Below, piece after piece: positions 9,301 to 19,187 of a DNA stretch of 64,000 nucleotides. Location of the stretch: positions 310,001 through 374,000 of the forward strand of contig JAHBUC010000001.1 in NCBI GenBank assembly GCA_019638275.1, read 5' to 3'. The translations under genes and the position numbers were made by a program. The stretch's first letter is position 1; each line of letters opens with the position of its first letter. The DNA is from Cyclobacteriaceae bacterium. GTDB taxonomy: Bacteria; Bacteroidota; Bacteroidia; Cytophagales; Cyclobacteriaceae. Under the pieces are notes generated by a model, which had not been told where the DNA came from, searched no databases, and saw only the letters and a list, made by a program, of their open reading frames with translations.

Positions 9301-12300
9301 CATGAACACGCGCAGATCATCATCCTGTGCGTTTATGCTGTTGGCGTGAACAAACATTTTAATGCGGCCATAGTTGAAAAAATCCATGTCTACATTTTTG
9401 TAGATGGACCGTGCATCGCCATTTTTTAAATTATCAATGCAAACCTGAACGGATTGTTCATTTAGTTCGCGATAAACAGAAGAGGTATTGTCACGGTCGC
9501 GAATGAAACCCGGAGGCAATACGTATGGAGGTTTTCCGCTTGCCGGATCGGGCGCTGAGTTTTCTTCAATGTTTACTACCGATAGGGTAAAGTTGTCAAA
9601 GTCAGGTTCGGGGTCAAGCACGAGCCCTTCCTCCATGTTTTCGAGGTAGCGTCTCCACCGGCTGCCGATTAACCGGAAGTTGGCCATACGCAACACCACG
9701 GGTTGATCGAATTCGGTAAGGATCATGCGCACATAGCGTATGGACTTGAATCCTTCAATGTTACCGACACGCCCTTCAAAATTCCTTACCGGAATACGGA
9801 ACAGATACCAGGTTGCGCCATCGGGGTTGTTGTTGTTTTCTGATAGACGAGCGGGAGTAATCTTATCTACGATATAGTGTTTGCCAATGCCCAGGTCACC
9901 CGGCTCAAGCGTAATGCTGTATTCGTAATACTCTTCCAGTTCATTTAAGGTGTTATCTGCATTCAGGTCTTCGTTGTCTGGTAAAAAGCCGTTTGAACGA
10001 GGAATATCGCTACCTGTGTTGATGGGCGTGTTGTTTTCCAGTCCGTTGAAATTTTTGTAGCGCTCCAAAATTTTGGCATTTCGGCTATCCAGGCTGTTGC
10101 CAAAATAAAATTGAAAGTTGTCCGCAGAGGGATCGTTCAGAATAATTTCTTTTGCAGCATCATCAACAATAGCGTTTAAATATGATCCAGGCTCTCTTGA
10201 AAGAAATACTTCTTCACCATCGTCTCCAATACCATCCCAACCCACATCTTGGTTTGCTCTTGCCGTAGCAGAATTATCAAATGCATTGGTGATGTATTGC
10301 CGGTTGGTTACGTAGCCCCACTCCGTTTGCGTGGCTTCGGACAGGTTGCCATCCGGAGGCAAGCCATTTTCAAAACCATGCTTACCGTCACGTATCACAT
10401 CTTCTGAAATACTACCGAGGTGAAAAATTAATTTACCACCTGTTGTATTAAAATTGTCATAGACTCCATCAATGATTCTTCCTCTTGGAGAGTTATTGAT
10501 GAACGGATCCAGCATCCAGAACTCAACGTACTCGATATTTGCTTTATCGAAATCTACTTCTGTGCGAATAGCAGTAGTTATACCTGCCCAATTTTCCTTG
10601 GGACTAGGAAGTTGCGGAATTCCTTTGTCACCAATCGCAATAGCAGGATTATAATTGTAAGGTCCTCTTTCGTAAGGATAGTATGCAATGTCCAATACCG
10701 GCTCCCAAAAATTCCCCTGAGGCGGAATGCGATTAGGAAAAATTTCGGTGGGTTGAACCGCCCGTACATAATGATTTTCAAGATCGGTACTGGTAATGTT
10801 GGGTGGTTTGAACTGCCCACCATCGCGGTAGAACTGGTTATCCACAATGTACCAGGCGAGCTTGGCGCGCTTATATCCTGCTTCAACTCTGTTTAAATCG
10901 CCTGAAACTGGGTCATACTTTGGATCTTTCGGTGTAGCCGCTAATTTCCACGCCTGAGGGCTCATCAATGAATAGGGTGTGGCGGTGTTTTCAAAATCAT
11001 CAATGTATCCGGTACCTTCACTGTCTACAATGTTTGATGTACCCGGTATTAATTGCGCAAACTCACCGCTTACATTAATAGACGATAGTTCTTTGGTTTG
11101 CACACCCGGTATGGCGTCAATCAGTTTGGTAAGTAAGCGGCTGTCTTTCCGGTAATTAAAATCAAGTCCGTATTGAAGGTTTCGGGCTGGTTCCGTACCA
11201 ATAGCGTTACGGGTTATGAGTGGGCGTTCATTATAATAGAGCACGGTTGAACCCAAACTCAGGTTATCGTTTACCTGGTAATCAAATCGCGTACCCAGCA
11301 ACGAGCGGGTTTGAAAAGCAAACGGATCGGATTGTTCATATTGTATACTGATATTTTTTCCGGAATTCAGAATGGCGTCACTCAATATGGTTACACGACC
11401 AAAGGTATAGTCTACCGTATAATCGGTTCCTTCCATTAAAGGTGTTCCGCCAGCGTATACACGCACCGATCCTTCCGATACACCAAAACCTGGAATCAGA
11501 ATTTCCTTTGATGATCCTGCCGAGTAGGTACCCACCAGCCAGAATTTATTTTTTGTAGCAATGAGTTCAGCATCGGCCCGTGTGGTGCGGTAAAGTGTAT
11601 CAAACACATATTTCTGCACCAGAAAGTTCTCTTGCGGATCATTCTCGAAAGCTTCGCGTAAGGCCGTATTAAACGGTTCGAGATATGGAAAGATAATCAC
11701 CCCCGTTTGTGTATTAATGGTAACGCCCTCCACAAAATCGAAATTGCCATCGCGCTGCGGATCATTCACGGGATTGAGTTTATCCAACCCGAACACTTCA
11801 ATAAGCTGGCGGTTACGAACCTGTTGTCCTTCCTGTAGTTGGGGGTTGTCAATACCTGATCGGTCATCGCGATAGATTAAGCGTAGTTGAAAGCCTTCAG
11901 GAGAAAGTTGCGATACGTTAAGGGCATAAATGTTTTTCATCATCAAATCCCAGGTAGGGATGATGTTACGCGCCTGATCGCGTATGCTCACCTTGCGCGG
12001 GCGTAATAGTTTTAAGAATACCACTTCGTTATCGGGCCGGCTGGCATAATCCTCAGAAAGTTCTCCCACTTTATAGCTCCTTCCATTGTAGGTGAATTCA
12101 TAAGCCACAGCAATCGCTTCGTCATTTTGAAGTTTTCGGGTTAGGGTAATGTAGCCGAGTTGCTTGTGAAAGGTGTATTCGGTTGGATTTAAAATCCGTG
12201 CCCCGGTAATTTTTTCGTAGTCGGTGCCGTTGTTGCTATCACCTGCAAAAAAATTGTCGAGATCTACGTTAATGCCATCCGCATCGCGGACAAACGTGCG

Positions 12301-13536
12301 CACAGCACCAAAAAGCGCATTAGCCTCATTGGCATTTGGTGAGGACGCATTTAAACCGGTAACGGAGCTGTTGTAAACCCTGCGCGGTTCACCAAGATCC
12401 ATTAACCCAACAACGTTACGTAACGTGCGTGTGTCATTATTCCGATTGAGTACATAAACTTCAACCCGTGTGATATTGATACCGGAATAGATCTGCGGTG
12501 GGTTACCCAGCCAGCGTTGAAAATTATCCCGGAAGAAATGCCCTAGGAAAAAATGCCGGTTTTCATCATAGCCTGATGCAACCAATTCGAACGGCCTGCC
12601 CTGACCACTGTTACCACCGGGTAATTCAATAGAAGCAACTTTGCCACGTTGTGTGGAGGCAACAGTAGTAACAAACAATTTTCCAAATTGAAGCTGGGCT
12701 TTAATACCAAACAAATTCTGAGAACCTTGTATCAAGGTGTTATTCAACGGAAGACTGACGTTACCAATTTCAAGCTTCTTTAAAATATCTTCCTTGAAAC
12801 CGGTGTACTCCACCTTCATGTTGTTTTGAAAATCGAAGGAGTTGTTGTTATCAAAATTGGCGCTCACGGCAAGTTTCTCACCCACTTTACCGATCACGCT
12901 CATGTTGATCTGCTGATCAAACTCAAAACCACCGTTGCGTTGCTGACGAATGGGAATGTTCGGGTTGTCGATGCGTTGAAAGGCAACACCGAAATCAAGC
13001 GTAACGAAACCACGGGGAACCAACTCCACATAGCTTCCACCAAAAATCCGGTCGAGTATCGGGCTCACATATAATTTCGGAATTAAACTTCTTCCGCTTA
13101 CGGCACTTTCTCCATCCATACTTCTGGATTTTCCCTGCCAGTAGCTTTTCAGCATTTGCCTGTCCTGGTAGGCCTTGAATTCCTCAAACGACATAGAGGT
13201 TACAGGCCGGTAATTCAGGTCGCCTACTTTCTCATAAATGGTATAGTTCAGGCTGCTATCCAGTTGAATCTCATAGTTGAGTTTGGTAGGATCCTTTAGG
13301 AACAGGGGCGATTGGCTAGTAGTGTTCGAAAACGGATCACCATAGCGGTCGCGTAACTGGAAGGTCGGTCTTCGGCTTGGGCGATAAGGCTGTTGCCGGG
13401 TGGTATCAGCTCGATTCGTGCGTACTGTATCCTGCTGCTGAAGGAATATGTCAGCACGAACCTCAGCAACGGGTTGCCCGGCTAAAAGCAGGGTAAAGGC
13501 TGTAGCGGAAAGAAACGTTAAGGTTTTCAGCGTCAC
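6319..13536 (-). CDS. sprA: T9SS outer-membrane translocon / gliding motility protein SprA
   Basis: At 2405 residues this matches the usual SprA length (about 2,400). SprA (Sov in Porphyromonas) is the giant outer-membrane beta-barrel through which the type IX secretion system exports folded cargo. An N-terminal signal peptide is followed by an extended periplasmic entry and then thousands of bases of alternating amphipathic strands. Segments such as GTRFDYQVNDNLSLGST and TARAEYKTKRELALNI are typical barrel strands. The start is GTG at 13536, 6 bp after the ruvA stop, so both are probably co-transcribed; the maeB-ruvA-sprA order recurs in Bacteroidota. It would serve the three T9SS-tailed proteins encoded elsewhere in this window. 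No frameshift is visible. Confidence 0.95.
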   Translation of the reverse strand: MTLKTLTFLSATAFTLLLAGQPVAEVRADIFLQQQDTVRTNRADTTRQQPYRPSRRPTFQLRDRYGDPFSNTTSQSPLFLKDPTKLNYEIQLDSSLNYTIYEKVGDLNYRPVTSMSFEEFKAYQDRQMLKSYWQGKSRSMDGESAVSGRSLIPKLYVSPILDRIFGGSYVELVPRGFVTLDFGVAFQRIDNPNIPIRQQRNGGFEFDQQINMSVIGKVGEKLAVSANFDNNNSFDFQNNMKVEYTGFKEDILKKLEIGNVSLPLNNTLIQGSQNLFGIKAQLQFGKLFVTTVASTQRGKVASIELPGGNSGQGRPFELVASGYDENRHFFLGHFFRDNFQRWLGNPPQIYSGINITRVEVYVLNRNNDTRTLRNVVGLMDLGEPRRVYNSSVTGLNASSPNANEANALFGAVRTFVRDADGINVDLDNFFAGDSNNGTDYEKITGARILNPTEYTFHKQLGYITLTRKLQNDEAIAVAYEFTYNGRSYKVGELSEDYASRPDNEVVFLKLLRPRKVSIRDQARNIIPTWDLMMKNIYALNVSQLSPEGFQLRLIYRDDRSGIDNPQLQEGQQVRNRQLIEVFGLDKLNPVNDPQRDGNFDFVEGVTINTQTGVIIFPYLEPFNTALREAFENDPQENFLVQKYVFDTLYRTTRADAELIATKNKFWLVGTYSAGSSKEILIPGFGVSEGSVRVYAGGTPLMEGTDYTVDYTFGRVTILSDAILNSGKNISIQYEQSDPFAFQTRSLLGTRFDYQVNDNLSLGSTVLYYNERPLITRNAIGTEPARNLQYGLDFNYRKDSRLLTKLIDAIPGVQTKELSSINVSGEFAQLIPGTSNIVDSEGTGYIDDFENTATPYSLMSPQAWKLAATPKDPKYDPVSGDLNRVEAGYKRAKLAWYIVDNQFYRDGGQFKPPNITSTDLENHYVRAVQPTEIFPNRIPPQGNFWEPVLDIAYYPYERGPYNYNPAIAIGDKGIPQLPSPKENWAGITTAIRTEVDFDKANIEYVEFWMLDPFINNSPRGRIIDGVYDNFNTTGGKLIFHLGSISEDVIRDGKHGFENGLPPDGNLSEATQTEWGYVTNRQYITNAFDNSATARANQDVGWDGIGDDGEEVFLSREPGSYLNAIVDDAAKEIILNDPSADNFQFYFGNSLDSRNAKILERYKNFNGLENNTPINTGSDIPRSNGFLPDNEDLNADNTLNELEEYYEYSITLEPGDLGIGKHYIVDKITPARLSENNNNPDGATWYLFRIPVRNFEGRVGNIEGFKSIRYVRMILTEFDQPVVLRMANFRLIGSRWRRYLENMEEGLVLDPEPDFDNFTLSVVNIEENSAPDPASGKPPYVLPPGFIRDRDNTSSVYRELNEQSVQVCIDNLKNGDARSIYKNVDMDFFNYGRIKMFVHANSINAQDDDLRVFMRLGTDFDEHYYEVDLPLKITPGTASAARDIWPSENEFDFALKDLYGLKARRDREGASLDVPFPAEGPSMVGKHGIRVLGRPDLSRVQVIMIGVRNPRTGDSRSYSVCIWANELRLTDFDRTPGYAFNTTLNAKLADFATVSGSMRYMTYGFGSVSSKISERTREETFAYDVTANVNVDKLLPGNHGIKVPMLVSYQNTTINPNYDPANPDQKLDAALASFNTQQEKDDYVKLIRDREVRRSLNFTNVRKTKVDPQAKTHLWDIENFSFSYRYSDNVRRSFTIAESLRKDVGGSVAYNFSPKGTGIEPFKNSEGFKSPWMKFIKDFNFSLMPSSIMVRGDLDRSFSKIIYRNALSNSESNYLKYFTFNRTYNVQWNLTKSLTLNYSARANAIIDEPEGDIDTQEKRDSVMNNLKRFGRMKNYDQTITANYVVPLDKFPITDWVGAEYRYQVNYNWKAGPIDQLDLPGEVRGIPDSLNFRNTIQNSRDQTLSGRLDMVKLYNKVGFLKKINTPPRPATTRPQPNQKADTVKTPTTPPLVKGLLRMLMSVRSINGTYTVTEGTLLPGFEPTAHLFGLSKGFDAPGWDFVLGGQSPGIRTKAANNDWLVKSTSLTLPFTQTATKSLTGRANIEPSADLKIQLDIKRDITDGYQEIFRFDDVQNNYISLNPSRYGSYRISTLSVKTAFRSDNDELVSSVFRQFEENLLTVQQRFAAVNPGFEYDSISQDVVIPAFIAAYTGKSADNVSLSPFPRTPLPSWRVDYNGLNKIEAFKNIFQSITITHGYSSTYSVMNFSNSLRYSGVDTVGFNVPIEKYNNGIFSTLLNEEGRPVPIYVISQVLISEQFSPLIGINLRTKNRLTARAEYKTKRELALNIANAQVTEVSSKDVTVEVGYTKNNMKLPIKSQGRTIVLKNDVTFRMNVTVSNQSTIQRKIEELNVLTNGNVNFQLRPNISYVVNQKLNVQAYFERTINDPQVSNSFRRATTRFGFQVRFSLAQ

Positions 13537-13542
13537 GCAGGC

Positions 13543-14136
13543 TTAGGCGTTTTTCAAAGCTTGTTTAACTAAATCCTCCAAAGTAACGGTATTTCCCGAC
13601 TTTTTCAGGACGGCATCTACACTTTTCTCCGCAGCACTTTTGGTTATGCCAAGGGTGATTAGTGCAGATAACGCCTCGCTTCGTAGGGTATTGTGCTTTA
13701 TACCCGGAATTGTTGAAGTGCTGTCATCGGCAAGGTCTTTCCGAAGCTTGTCTTTTAGCTCAATGATTACCCGTAAGGCGGTTTTTCCGCCAATGCCTTT
13801 TATGCGTTGCAGGGTAGTGGCATCTTCCTGAACGATGGCGGCCTTCAGCTCGTCAGAGGAAAGATAGGACAGCATAACAATGGCCGTACCCGGCCCTACG
13901 CCATTCACAGAAATCAGTTGTTGAAAAAGTCTTTTCTCGGCTTCGGTGCTAAAGCCGTAAAGTACATGTGCATCTTCGCGAATGGCCAGGTGGGTATAGA
14001 TCATGGCATTCTCCTGATCTTTAATGCCGCTGAAGGTTTGCAAGGAGATGTTCACATGGTAGCCCACACCATTCACGTCAATCACCACGTGCGTAGGATC
14101 TTTTTGAACTAATCTTCCTTTCAGAAATGAAATCAT
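13543..14136 (-). CDS. ruvA: Holliday junction branch migration protein RuvA
   Basis: The 197-residue protein has the standard RuvA layout: an OB-fold N-terminal domain (MISFLKGRLVQKDPTHVVIDVNGVGYHV..), tandem helix-hairpin-helix motifs (LISVNGVGPGTAIVML and LQRIKGIGGKTALRVI), and a flexible linker to the C-terminal UBA-like domain III that contacts RuvB. It binds four-way junctions and loads the RuvB motor. ATG 14136 is the only sensible start. It sits just upstream of sprA with a 6-bp gap and downstream of maeB, separated from it by a long AT-rich inverted repeat. Confidence 0.95.
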   Translation of the reverse strand: MISFLKGRLVQKDPTHVVIDVNGVGYHVNISLQTFSGIKDQENAMIYTHLAIREDAHVLYGFSTEAEKRLFQQLISVNGVGPGTAIVMLSYLSSDELKAAIVQEDATTLQRIKGIGGKTALRVIIELKDKLRKDLADDSTSTIPGIKHNTLRSEALSALITLGITKSAAEKSVDAVLKKSGNTVTLEDLVKQALKNA

Positions 14137-14153
14137 GATGATTTTAGATTTGT

Positions 14154-14220
14154 GATTTTAGATTTCGGATTTTGATTATTCGCGTGAGCGGTGATAATCA
14201 AAAATCTAAAATCCAAAATC
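14154..14220. repeat. Long AT-rich imperfect inverted repeat between maeB and ruvA
   Basis: The left arm (14154-14179) and right arm (14194-14220) are near-complementary and built from variants of GATTTTAGATTT and AATCTAAAATC, around a 14-base loop. Another copy of ATTTTAGATTT starts just outside at 14141. In RNA it would fold into a long hairpin. It could attenuate or terminate transcription from maeB into ruvA, or be a copy of a dispersed extragenic palindrome. Confidence 0.6.
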
Positions 14221-14227
14221 GTAAATG

Positions 14228-16504
14228 CTACAAGTGGTCATTCTGTTCATGCAACTGTGCATCTACTACGGCAATGGCTGCCATGTTTACAATTTCACGA
14301 ACAGAGCTTCCAAGCTGGAGTACATGTACCGGTTTTTTCATTCCGAGAAGGATCGGTCCGATCGTCTCAGCGCCACCAATTTCCATCAGCAGCTTGTAGG
14401 CTATGTTGCCCGATGCCAGGTTCGGGAAGATTAGCGTATTGGCGCCACTATCGGCCAATGCGCTGAATGGATACGTTTCTTTTTGTATCTCCGTATTCAA
14501 GGCCACGTTGGCCTGAATGTCGCCATCAATAATCAGGTCAGGGTGTTTCAGTTTGGCCAGGCGTACGGCTTCACGGGTTTTTTCCGGAACTTCTCCACGC
14601 GATGAACCAAAGTTGGAGTAGGACAGTACAGCAATTCGTGGCTCCATATCAAAGAAGCGCACACCACGAGCGGTTAATGTTATGATGTCCACCAACTCGT
14701 GTGCATTTGGATTCAGGTTTACCGTAGTATCTGCAAAAAAGTAAGTGCCTTTTTTGTTCATGATGATGTACATACCCGCCACCCGCTCAACACCTTCGGC
14801 CATGCCGATGATTTGCAAGGAAGGTAAAATGGTTTTTGGATAATCTTTTGTTAATCCGGAAACCACAGCATCGGCATCCCCAACTTCCACCATCATGGCG
14901 GCATAGTAATTCCGGTCGCGCATCAATTGCTGACAATCACGATAGGTGAGACCTTTTCGCTGACGTTTTTTGTACAGGATTTCGGCATATTCATTTACGC
15001 GCTGATGTTCTTTGCGTGGATATATAATCGGGCAATCCAACTCAAGTTTATGTTCTTTTATCAGCCTTTCAATTTCATCTTTATCGCCCAACAAAATGGG
15101 TTGCGCAATATGCTGATCGATGAGTTGCTGAGCGGCTTTTAATATTTTGATGTGATGCGCCTCGGCAAACACCACACGTTTCGGATTTTGCTTGGCGCGA
15201 TCGATGATGCGGGTCATCAGTTTTTGATCGATGCCAATCCGGTTCAATAATTCCTGGTGGTAAGCCGACCAATCGTGAATGGGCCTTGTAGCCATACCTG
15301 ACTCCATTGCCGCTTTTGCCACTGCGGGAGAGATCGTTGTGATCAACCGTGGATCAAGCGGTTTCGGAATCAGGTATTCCCTGCCAAAGGTAATTTTATC
15401 GGAGTCGTAAGCCTTTACCACCATTTCAGGAACGGGCTCCTTGGCCAGTTCAGCCAATGCACGCACGGCCGCCAACTTCATAGGCTCATCAATTTCTTTC
15501 GCGCGAACGTCAAGCGCACCACGGAAAATGTAAGGAAAGCCCAACACATTGTTTACCTGGTTAGGATGATCGGAGCGGCCCGTGGCCATCACTAAGTCGG
15601 GCCGTGTTTTCTTTGCCAGGTCGTACGCAATTTCCGGATTGGGATTGGCCAGTGCGAACACAATCGGGTCTTTGGCCATCGATAAAATGTCTTCCGGTGT
15701 TAAAATATCAGCCACTGACAACCCGATAAAGAAATCGGCACCTTTCAAGGCTTCACTTAACGTGGTAAGATCGCGATCGGTGGCAAATTCCTTTTTGATG
15801 TCATCAAGCCCTTTCCGGTCTTTACGGATCACACCTTTGCTGTCGCACATCACAATATTTTCTTTCTTCACGCCCAGGTGCAGGTAAAGTCGTGTACAAC
15901 TTACGGCTGCGGCACCCGCACCGTTCACCACTACTTTTATATCCCCGATTTTTTTCTTTACCAGTTCCAGCGCATTCAACAATGCGGCACCTGAAATAAT
16001 GGCTGTTCCATGCTGATCATCGTGCATCAGCGGAATGTTCATCTTTTCGCGCAATGCCGTTTCAATTTTGAAACACTCCGGTGCTTTTATGTCTTCCAGG
16101 TTTATTCCACCAAATGTGGGCTCCAGGGATTTTACAATCTCAATGAATTTATCCGGGTCTTCTTCTGCAATTTCGATATCGAACACATCGATGCCTGCAA
16201 ACTTTTTAAAGAGCACGCCTTTTCCTTCCATTACTGGTTTGGATGCTTCCGGGCCAATGTTGCCCAGACCAAGCACAGCTGTTCCGTTTGAGATTACGGC
16301 TACCAGGTTTCCTTTGCTGGTGTACTTGTAAACATCTTCTTTATTGGCCGCAATTTCCTTACAGGGCTCGGCTACACCGGGTGAGTACGCCAGTGCCAGG
16401 TCAAGTTGCGAACTGAGTACTTTGGTGGGTACAACTTCAATTTTACCGGGCTGTCCCTGCATGTGATAATTCAGGGCATCTTGTTTACGAATCTTCAATG
16501 ACAT
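14228..16504 (-). CDS. maeB: NADP-dependent malic enzyme with C-terminal phosphotransacetylase-like domain
   Basis: The 758-residue protein has the MaeB two-domain form. Residues 1 to about 430 are the malic enzyme: the catalytic region reads [18 protein letters not shown] and the Rossmann motif is [17 protein letters not shown]. Residues about 430-758 resemble phosphate acetyltransferase and in MaeB proteins act in allosteric regulation and oligomerisation rather than as an enzyme. It oxidatively decarboxylates malate to pyruvate with NADP. It is the first gene upstream of ruvA-sprA. Its own promoter carries an exact TATCTTTG and a perfect palindrome (see 16524-16541). Confidence 0.93.
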   Translation of the reverse strand: MSLKIRKQDALNYHMQGQPGKIEVVPTKVLSSQLDLALAYSPGVAEPCKEIAANKEDVYKYTSKGNLVAVISNGTAVLGLGNIGPEASKPVMEGKGVLFKKFAGIDVFDIEIAEEDPDKFIEIVKSLEPTFGGINLEDIKAPECFKIETALREKMNIPLMHDDQHGTAIISGAALLNALELVKKKIGDIKVVVNGAGAAAVSCTRLYLHLGVKKENIVMCDSKGVIRKDRKGLDDIKKEFATDRDLTTLSEALKGADFFIGLSVADILTPEDILSMAKDPIVFALANPNPEIAYDLAKKTRPDLVMATGRSDHPNQVNNVLGFPYIFRGALDVRAKEIDEPMKLAAVRALAELAKEPVPEMVVKAYDSDKITFGREYLIPKPLDPRLITTISPAVAKAAMESGMATRPIHDWSAYHQELLNRIGIDQKLMTRIIDRAKQNPKRVVFAEAHHIKILKAAQQLIDQHIAQPILLGDKDEIERLIKEHKLELDCPIIYPRKEHQRVNEYAEILYKKRQRKGLTYRDCQQLMRDRNYYAAMMVEVGDADAVVSGLTKDYPKTILPSLQIIGMAEGVERVAGMYIIMNKKGTYFFADTTVNLNPNAHELVDIITLTARGVRFFDMEPRIAVLSYSNFGSSRGEVPEKTREAVRLAKLKHPDLIIDGDIQANVALNTEIQKETYPFSALADSGANTLIFPNLASGNIAYKLLMEIGGAETIGPILLGMKKPVHVLQLGSSVREIVNMAAIAVVDAQLHEQNDHL

Positions 16505-16523
16505 AGCGAAAATCTTAAGCCAC

Positions 16524-16541
16524 CAAAGATAGTATACTATC
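16524..16541 (-). promoter_or_regulatory. maeB promoter -7 element overlapped by a perfect 14-bp palindrome
   Basis: On the minus strand TATCTTTG (complement of 16524-16531) fits the Bacteroidetes -7 consensus TAnnTTTG and lies about 20 bp before the maeB ATG. The sequence GATAGTATACTATC (16528-16541) is a perfect palindrome overlapping that element, as expected of a repressor operator. No exact -33 TTG was found at the usual distance. Confidence 0.5.
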
Positions 16542-16598
16542 AGGTAAATGAACTACCGAGCCCGAAAATATGCACGGTTGTGCCGGTTTGTTGGTGTG

Positions 16599-17687
16599 TT
16601 ATTGGGCAGCAGGATTTACGCCCGATTTAAACGTCCACAGAATGGCCTCAAGTTCGCGAATGGTTTCGCGTTGATCTTTACCCGGACTGTAACAAAAGCC
16701 TTCGATGTAGTAAAGTCGCTGTTGTTCTTCATCAACCAATCCATAGCTGATAAACGGACCCCCCATGGTGTTGTTGTTGGTTTTCCAAAGCCACCTGAGC
16801 TCCATGGCAAACTTACCATTGAAATTAACCTGCGTAGCCTTAAGCGGTTTAAACGGAACAGAAGTTTCAGTTACCACGTAGCTATCCGGATTTATCGGAT
16901 CATCAAACAAATACTGGCGCGCTATCTCATTACGAAAAGCAATTAAACTATCCGGCAATAACTGGTATTCGCTTTCGTAGGGTTTCCAACTGATGAAAAT
17001 ATTTTTATCTACGCGGGCATCCATTAACCGAAGCCATACAAAATCATTTTGCCTTTCAGCCACTTTAAAACCAAATGGAATTTTTAGTTCAATGCCGTTC
17101 TCTTTGCGCAGCGATTCTGTAAGCTCTTTTGTGGTGGTTACTTTGTTCAGGTTGGTGAGCAAGCGTTTCTTTTCTACTTCGTTGAAATAATTAACGATGG
17201 ACCGCCCATTCTTCTTTAAATGTTTTAGCAGGTTCTCCTGTGTATCACCAAACAGGTACATCACTTCCTGGCCACGGGAGTATTCGTCTTTTGTGGTTAC
17301 CAAAAAGAAGGAGGAGTCTCTGCGAATGCGTTCCAGCGTCTCATCTGAAAAACTTTCTTTCAGAATTTTTGATCCTGCCGTTTGCTGATCTAAGGTAAAT
17401 ACAAATACAAGGTTTCTGATTTGCGTTAGCAGGGTGTAGCCCTTTCGGGGATGAACGTAAATCAGGTTAAACAAAGGTTCTTCGCGTGGAAGCCCTTGAA
17501 CCTCAGCCCGGAACATTTTGCGTAGCTCTTCGCCCACTTCACCTTTCCATTGAATGGAATCCATAATCAGAATCATGTCGCCCGGTTTGCCCGACATGTT
17601 CGGAAGGTTTTCAATACGGGTCTTTTCAGATGTATTGCAGGCAATAACAAGTGCAGTGATAACCAGACCTAAGAGCAGTTTCCTCAT
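16599..17687 (-). CDS. DUF4837 family lipoprotein
   Basis: The 362-residue protein starts with a lipoprotein signal (VITALVIAC, acylated Cys17) and matches the Bacteroidota DUF4837 family: a GKPGDMILIMDS opening, a middle region with VTTKDEYSRGQEVMYLFG, and a C-terminal IEGFCYSPGKDQRE segment. The function of the family is unknown; it would sit in the periplasm on an outer- or inner-membrane anchor. A 65-bp gap separates it from the lytic transglycosylase upstream, leaving room for its own promoter. Downstream lies maeB. Confidence 0.85.
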   Translation of the reverse strand: MRKLLLGLVITALVIACNTSEKTRIENLPNMSGKPGDMILIMDSIQWKGEVGEELRKMFRAEVQGLPREEPLFNLIYVHPRKGYTLLTQIRNLVFVFTLDQQTAGSKILKESFSDETLERIRRDSSFFLVTTKDEYSRGQEVMYLFGDTQENLLKHLKKNGRSIVNYFNEVEKKRLLTNLNKVTTTKELTESLRKENGIELKIPFGFKVAERQNDFVWLRLMDARVDKNIFISWKPYESEYQLLPDSLIAFRNEIARQYLFDDPINPDSYVVTETSVPFKPLKATQVNFNGKFAMELRWLWKTNNNTMGGPFISYGLVDEEQQRLYYIEGFCYSPGKDQRETIRELEAILWTFKSGVNPAAQ

Positions 17688-17752
17688 GACGCAAGTTTAA
17701 ATCTATAATCCATTAACCTCTACTTTCGTCACTGAATTTTTTGTGCAAGGAC

Positions 17753-19186
17753 TTACAACGCGATGATCAGCGTTTGGCCGGGTTGAATTTTTGCATCGGT
17801 GAGGTTGTTCAGGCTTTTTATTTTTTCAATAGTAAGCCCCTCAAATTTACGCGAGATGTGCCACAGCGTATCGCCTGGCTGAACCACATAGGTTTTTGAT
17901 GCCGGAACCTGCATGGGTTCAACCGGTTTTGGTTTGGCTGAAGCTACTACCTCATGGCTGGCTGGTTGCTTTGTCCAGATAGTGAGTTGCTGCCCGATGC
18001 GGATGGTGTTGCTGGTTAAATTGTTCCAGCGCTTAATATCATCAACGCGCACCCGATAGCGCATGGCTATGGAGCCCAACACATCACCACTCTTTACCCG
18101 GTATACAATACGATCGGTACCATAGGTGCTTCCTTCAGTATTTTTGGCCAACAGTTCAAGTTCTTTCTTTCCAACCTTTGCTGCCGAATCAAGAATGGCC
18201 AATCTGTTTTGATTGAGTGCTTCTTTCGCGATAGAAGGAATGCGAATAGTATGATACTTGGTAGCATCCGGAACGGCATTCCGTAACAAACCGGGGTTGA
18301 GTATTTGCAGGTCATCCAAACAAATACCGGTAAGGTTTGCAAGTGTATTAAAATGAACATACTTATTTACCATCACCGTATCGTAAGGCATCAGCATTTC
18401 CTGTTCTTGTTCAATGAAATTATGCTCCGGCAAGTAGTTCATGGTGTAGATCATGGCCACGAATTGCGGAACATACGAACGGGTTTCGCGTGGCAGGTAG
18501 TCGTATATTTCCCAAAATGTTTTTTTGTAGCCCGATCTGCGAATAGCTTTTTTTACATTGCCAGGTCCGGCATTGTAAGCGGCAAGCGCCAATTCCCAAT
18601 CGTTGAACATGCCATACAAATCGCGTAAGTACCGACAAGCGGCATCGGTAGATTTTTCAAAGTCCATACGCTCATCGGTATACCAATCGATGTGTAGTTT
18701 GTAATGCCTTCCGGTTGCATACATGAATTGCCATAATCCTACAGCACGTGCACGCGAAACCGCTTTTGGGTTTAATCCCGATTCAATGATGGATAAATAT
18801 TTTAATTCATCCGGCAAGCCGTAATGCTTCAGGTATTTTTCAAAAATGGGGAAGTAGAGATACTTTCTTCGGATGACCATGCGTGTGTACTCACGATCGC
18901 GCACGGTGAAATAATTGATAAAGGAGTGTACGCGATTGTTATAAACCAATTGAATTTCTTGTTCCAGGCATGCCAACCGATCACGGATCAGTTCCGGACG
19001 ATCATCTCCGGGAATGTATTCCACATCTGAAAATAGCGAATAGAATGCAAAACTGGCTGAGTCTTCTTTAAACAGCATTTCCTCTTCGGCCATAGCCACT
19101 TCAACCGAATCCGGAACAGATTCGCCCTCCTGTGCCCAGGTGTTGAGTGCGCAAAAGGTTAATAACAGCAGAAGAAATTTTTTCAT
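17753..19186 (-). CDS. LysM-containing membrane-bound lytic murein transglycosylase (MltD-like)
   Basis: The 477-residue protein has a signal peptide (residues 1-19) and a family 1 lytic transglycosylase (SLT) domain around residues 110-260. The catalytic Glu135 lies in SIIESGLNP, followed by the conserved AVGLWQFM and AAYNAGPGN motifs. Two LysM peptidoglycan-binding repeats close the protein (about 365-408 and 431-476; TYVVQPGDTLWHIS). It cleaves the MurNAc-GlcNAc bond to give 1,6-anhydro ends. The start lies 1 bp after the gatA stop, so the two are co-transcribed. Confidence 0.92.
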   Translation of the reverse strand: MKKFLLLLLTFCALNTWAQEGESVPDSVEVAMAEEEMLFKEDSASFAFYSLFSDVEYIPGDDRPELIRDRLACLEQEIQLVYNNRVHSFINYFTVRDREYTRMVIRRKYLYFPIFEKYLKHYGLPDELKYLSIIESGLNPKAVSRARAVGLWQFMYATGRHYKLHIDWYTDERMDFEKSTDAACRYLRDLYGMFNDWELALAAYNAGPGNVKKAIRRSGYKKTFWEIYDYLPRETRSYVPQFVAMIYTMNYLPEHNFIEQEQEMLMPYDTVMVNKYVHFNTLANLTGICLDDLQILNPGLLRNAVPDATKYHTIRIPSIAKEALNQNRLAILDSAAKVGKKELELLAKNTEGSTYGTDRIVYRVKSGDVLGSIAMRYRVRVDDIKRWNNLTSNTIRIGQQLTIWTKQPASHEVVASAKPKPVEPMQVPASKTYVVQPGDTLWHISRKFEGLTIEKIKSLNNLTDAKIQPGQTLIIAL

Positions 19187-19187
19187 A

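Noticed and set aside
14191..14466. Overlapping plus-strand ORFs of 69-91 codons around the maeB 3' end and the inverted repeat
   Set aside because: Three frames open at once in antisense to maeB show compositional chance, not coding.
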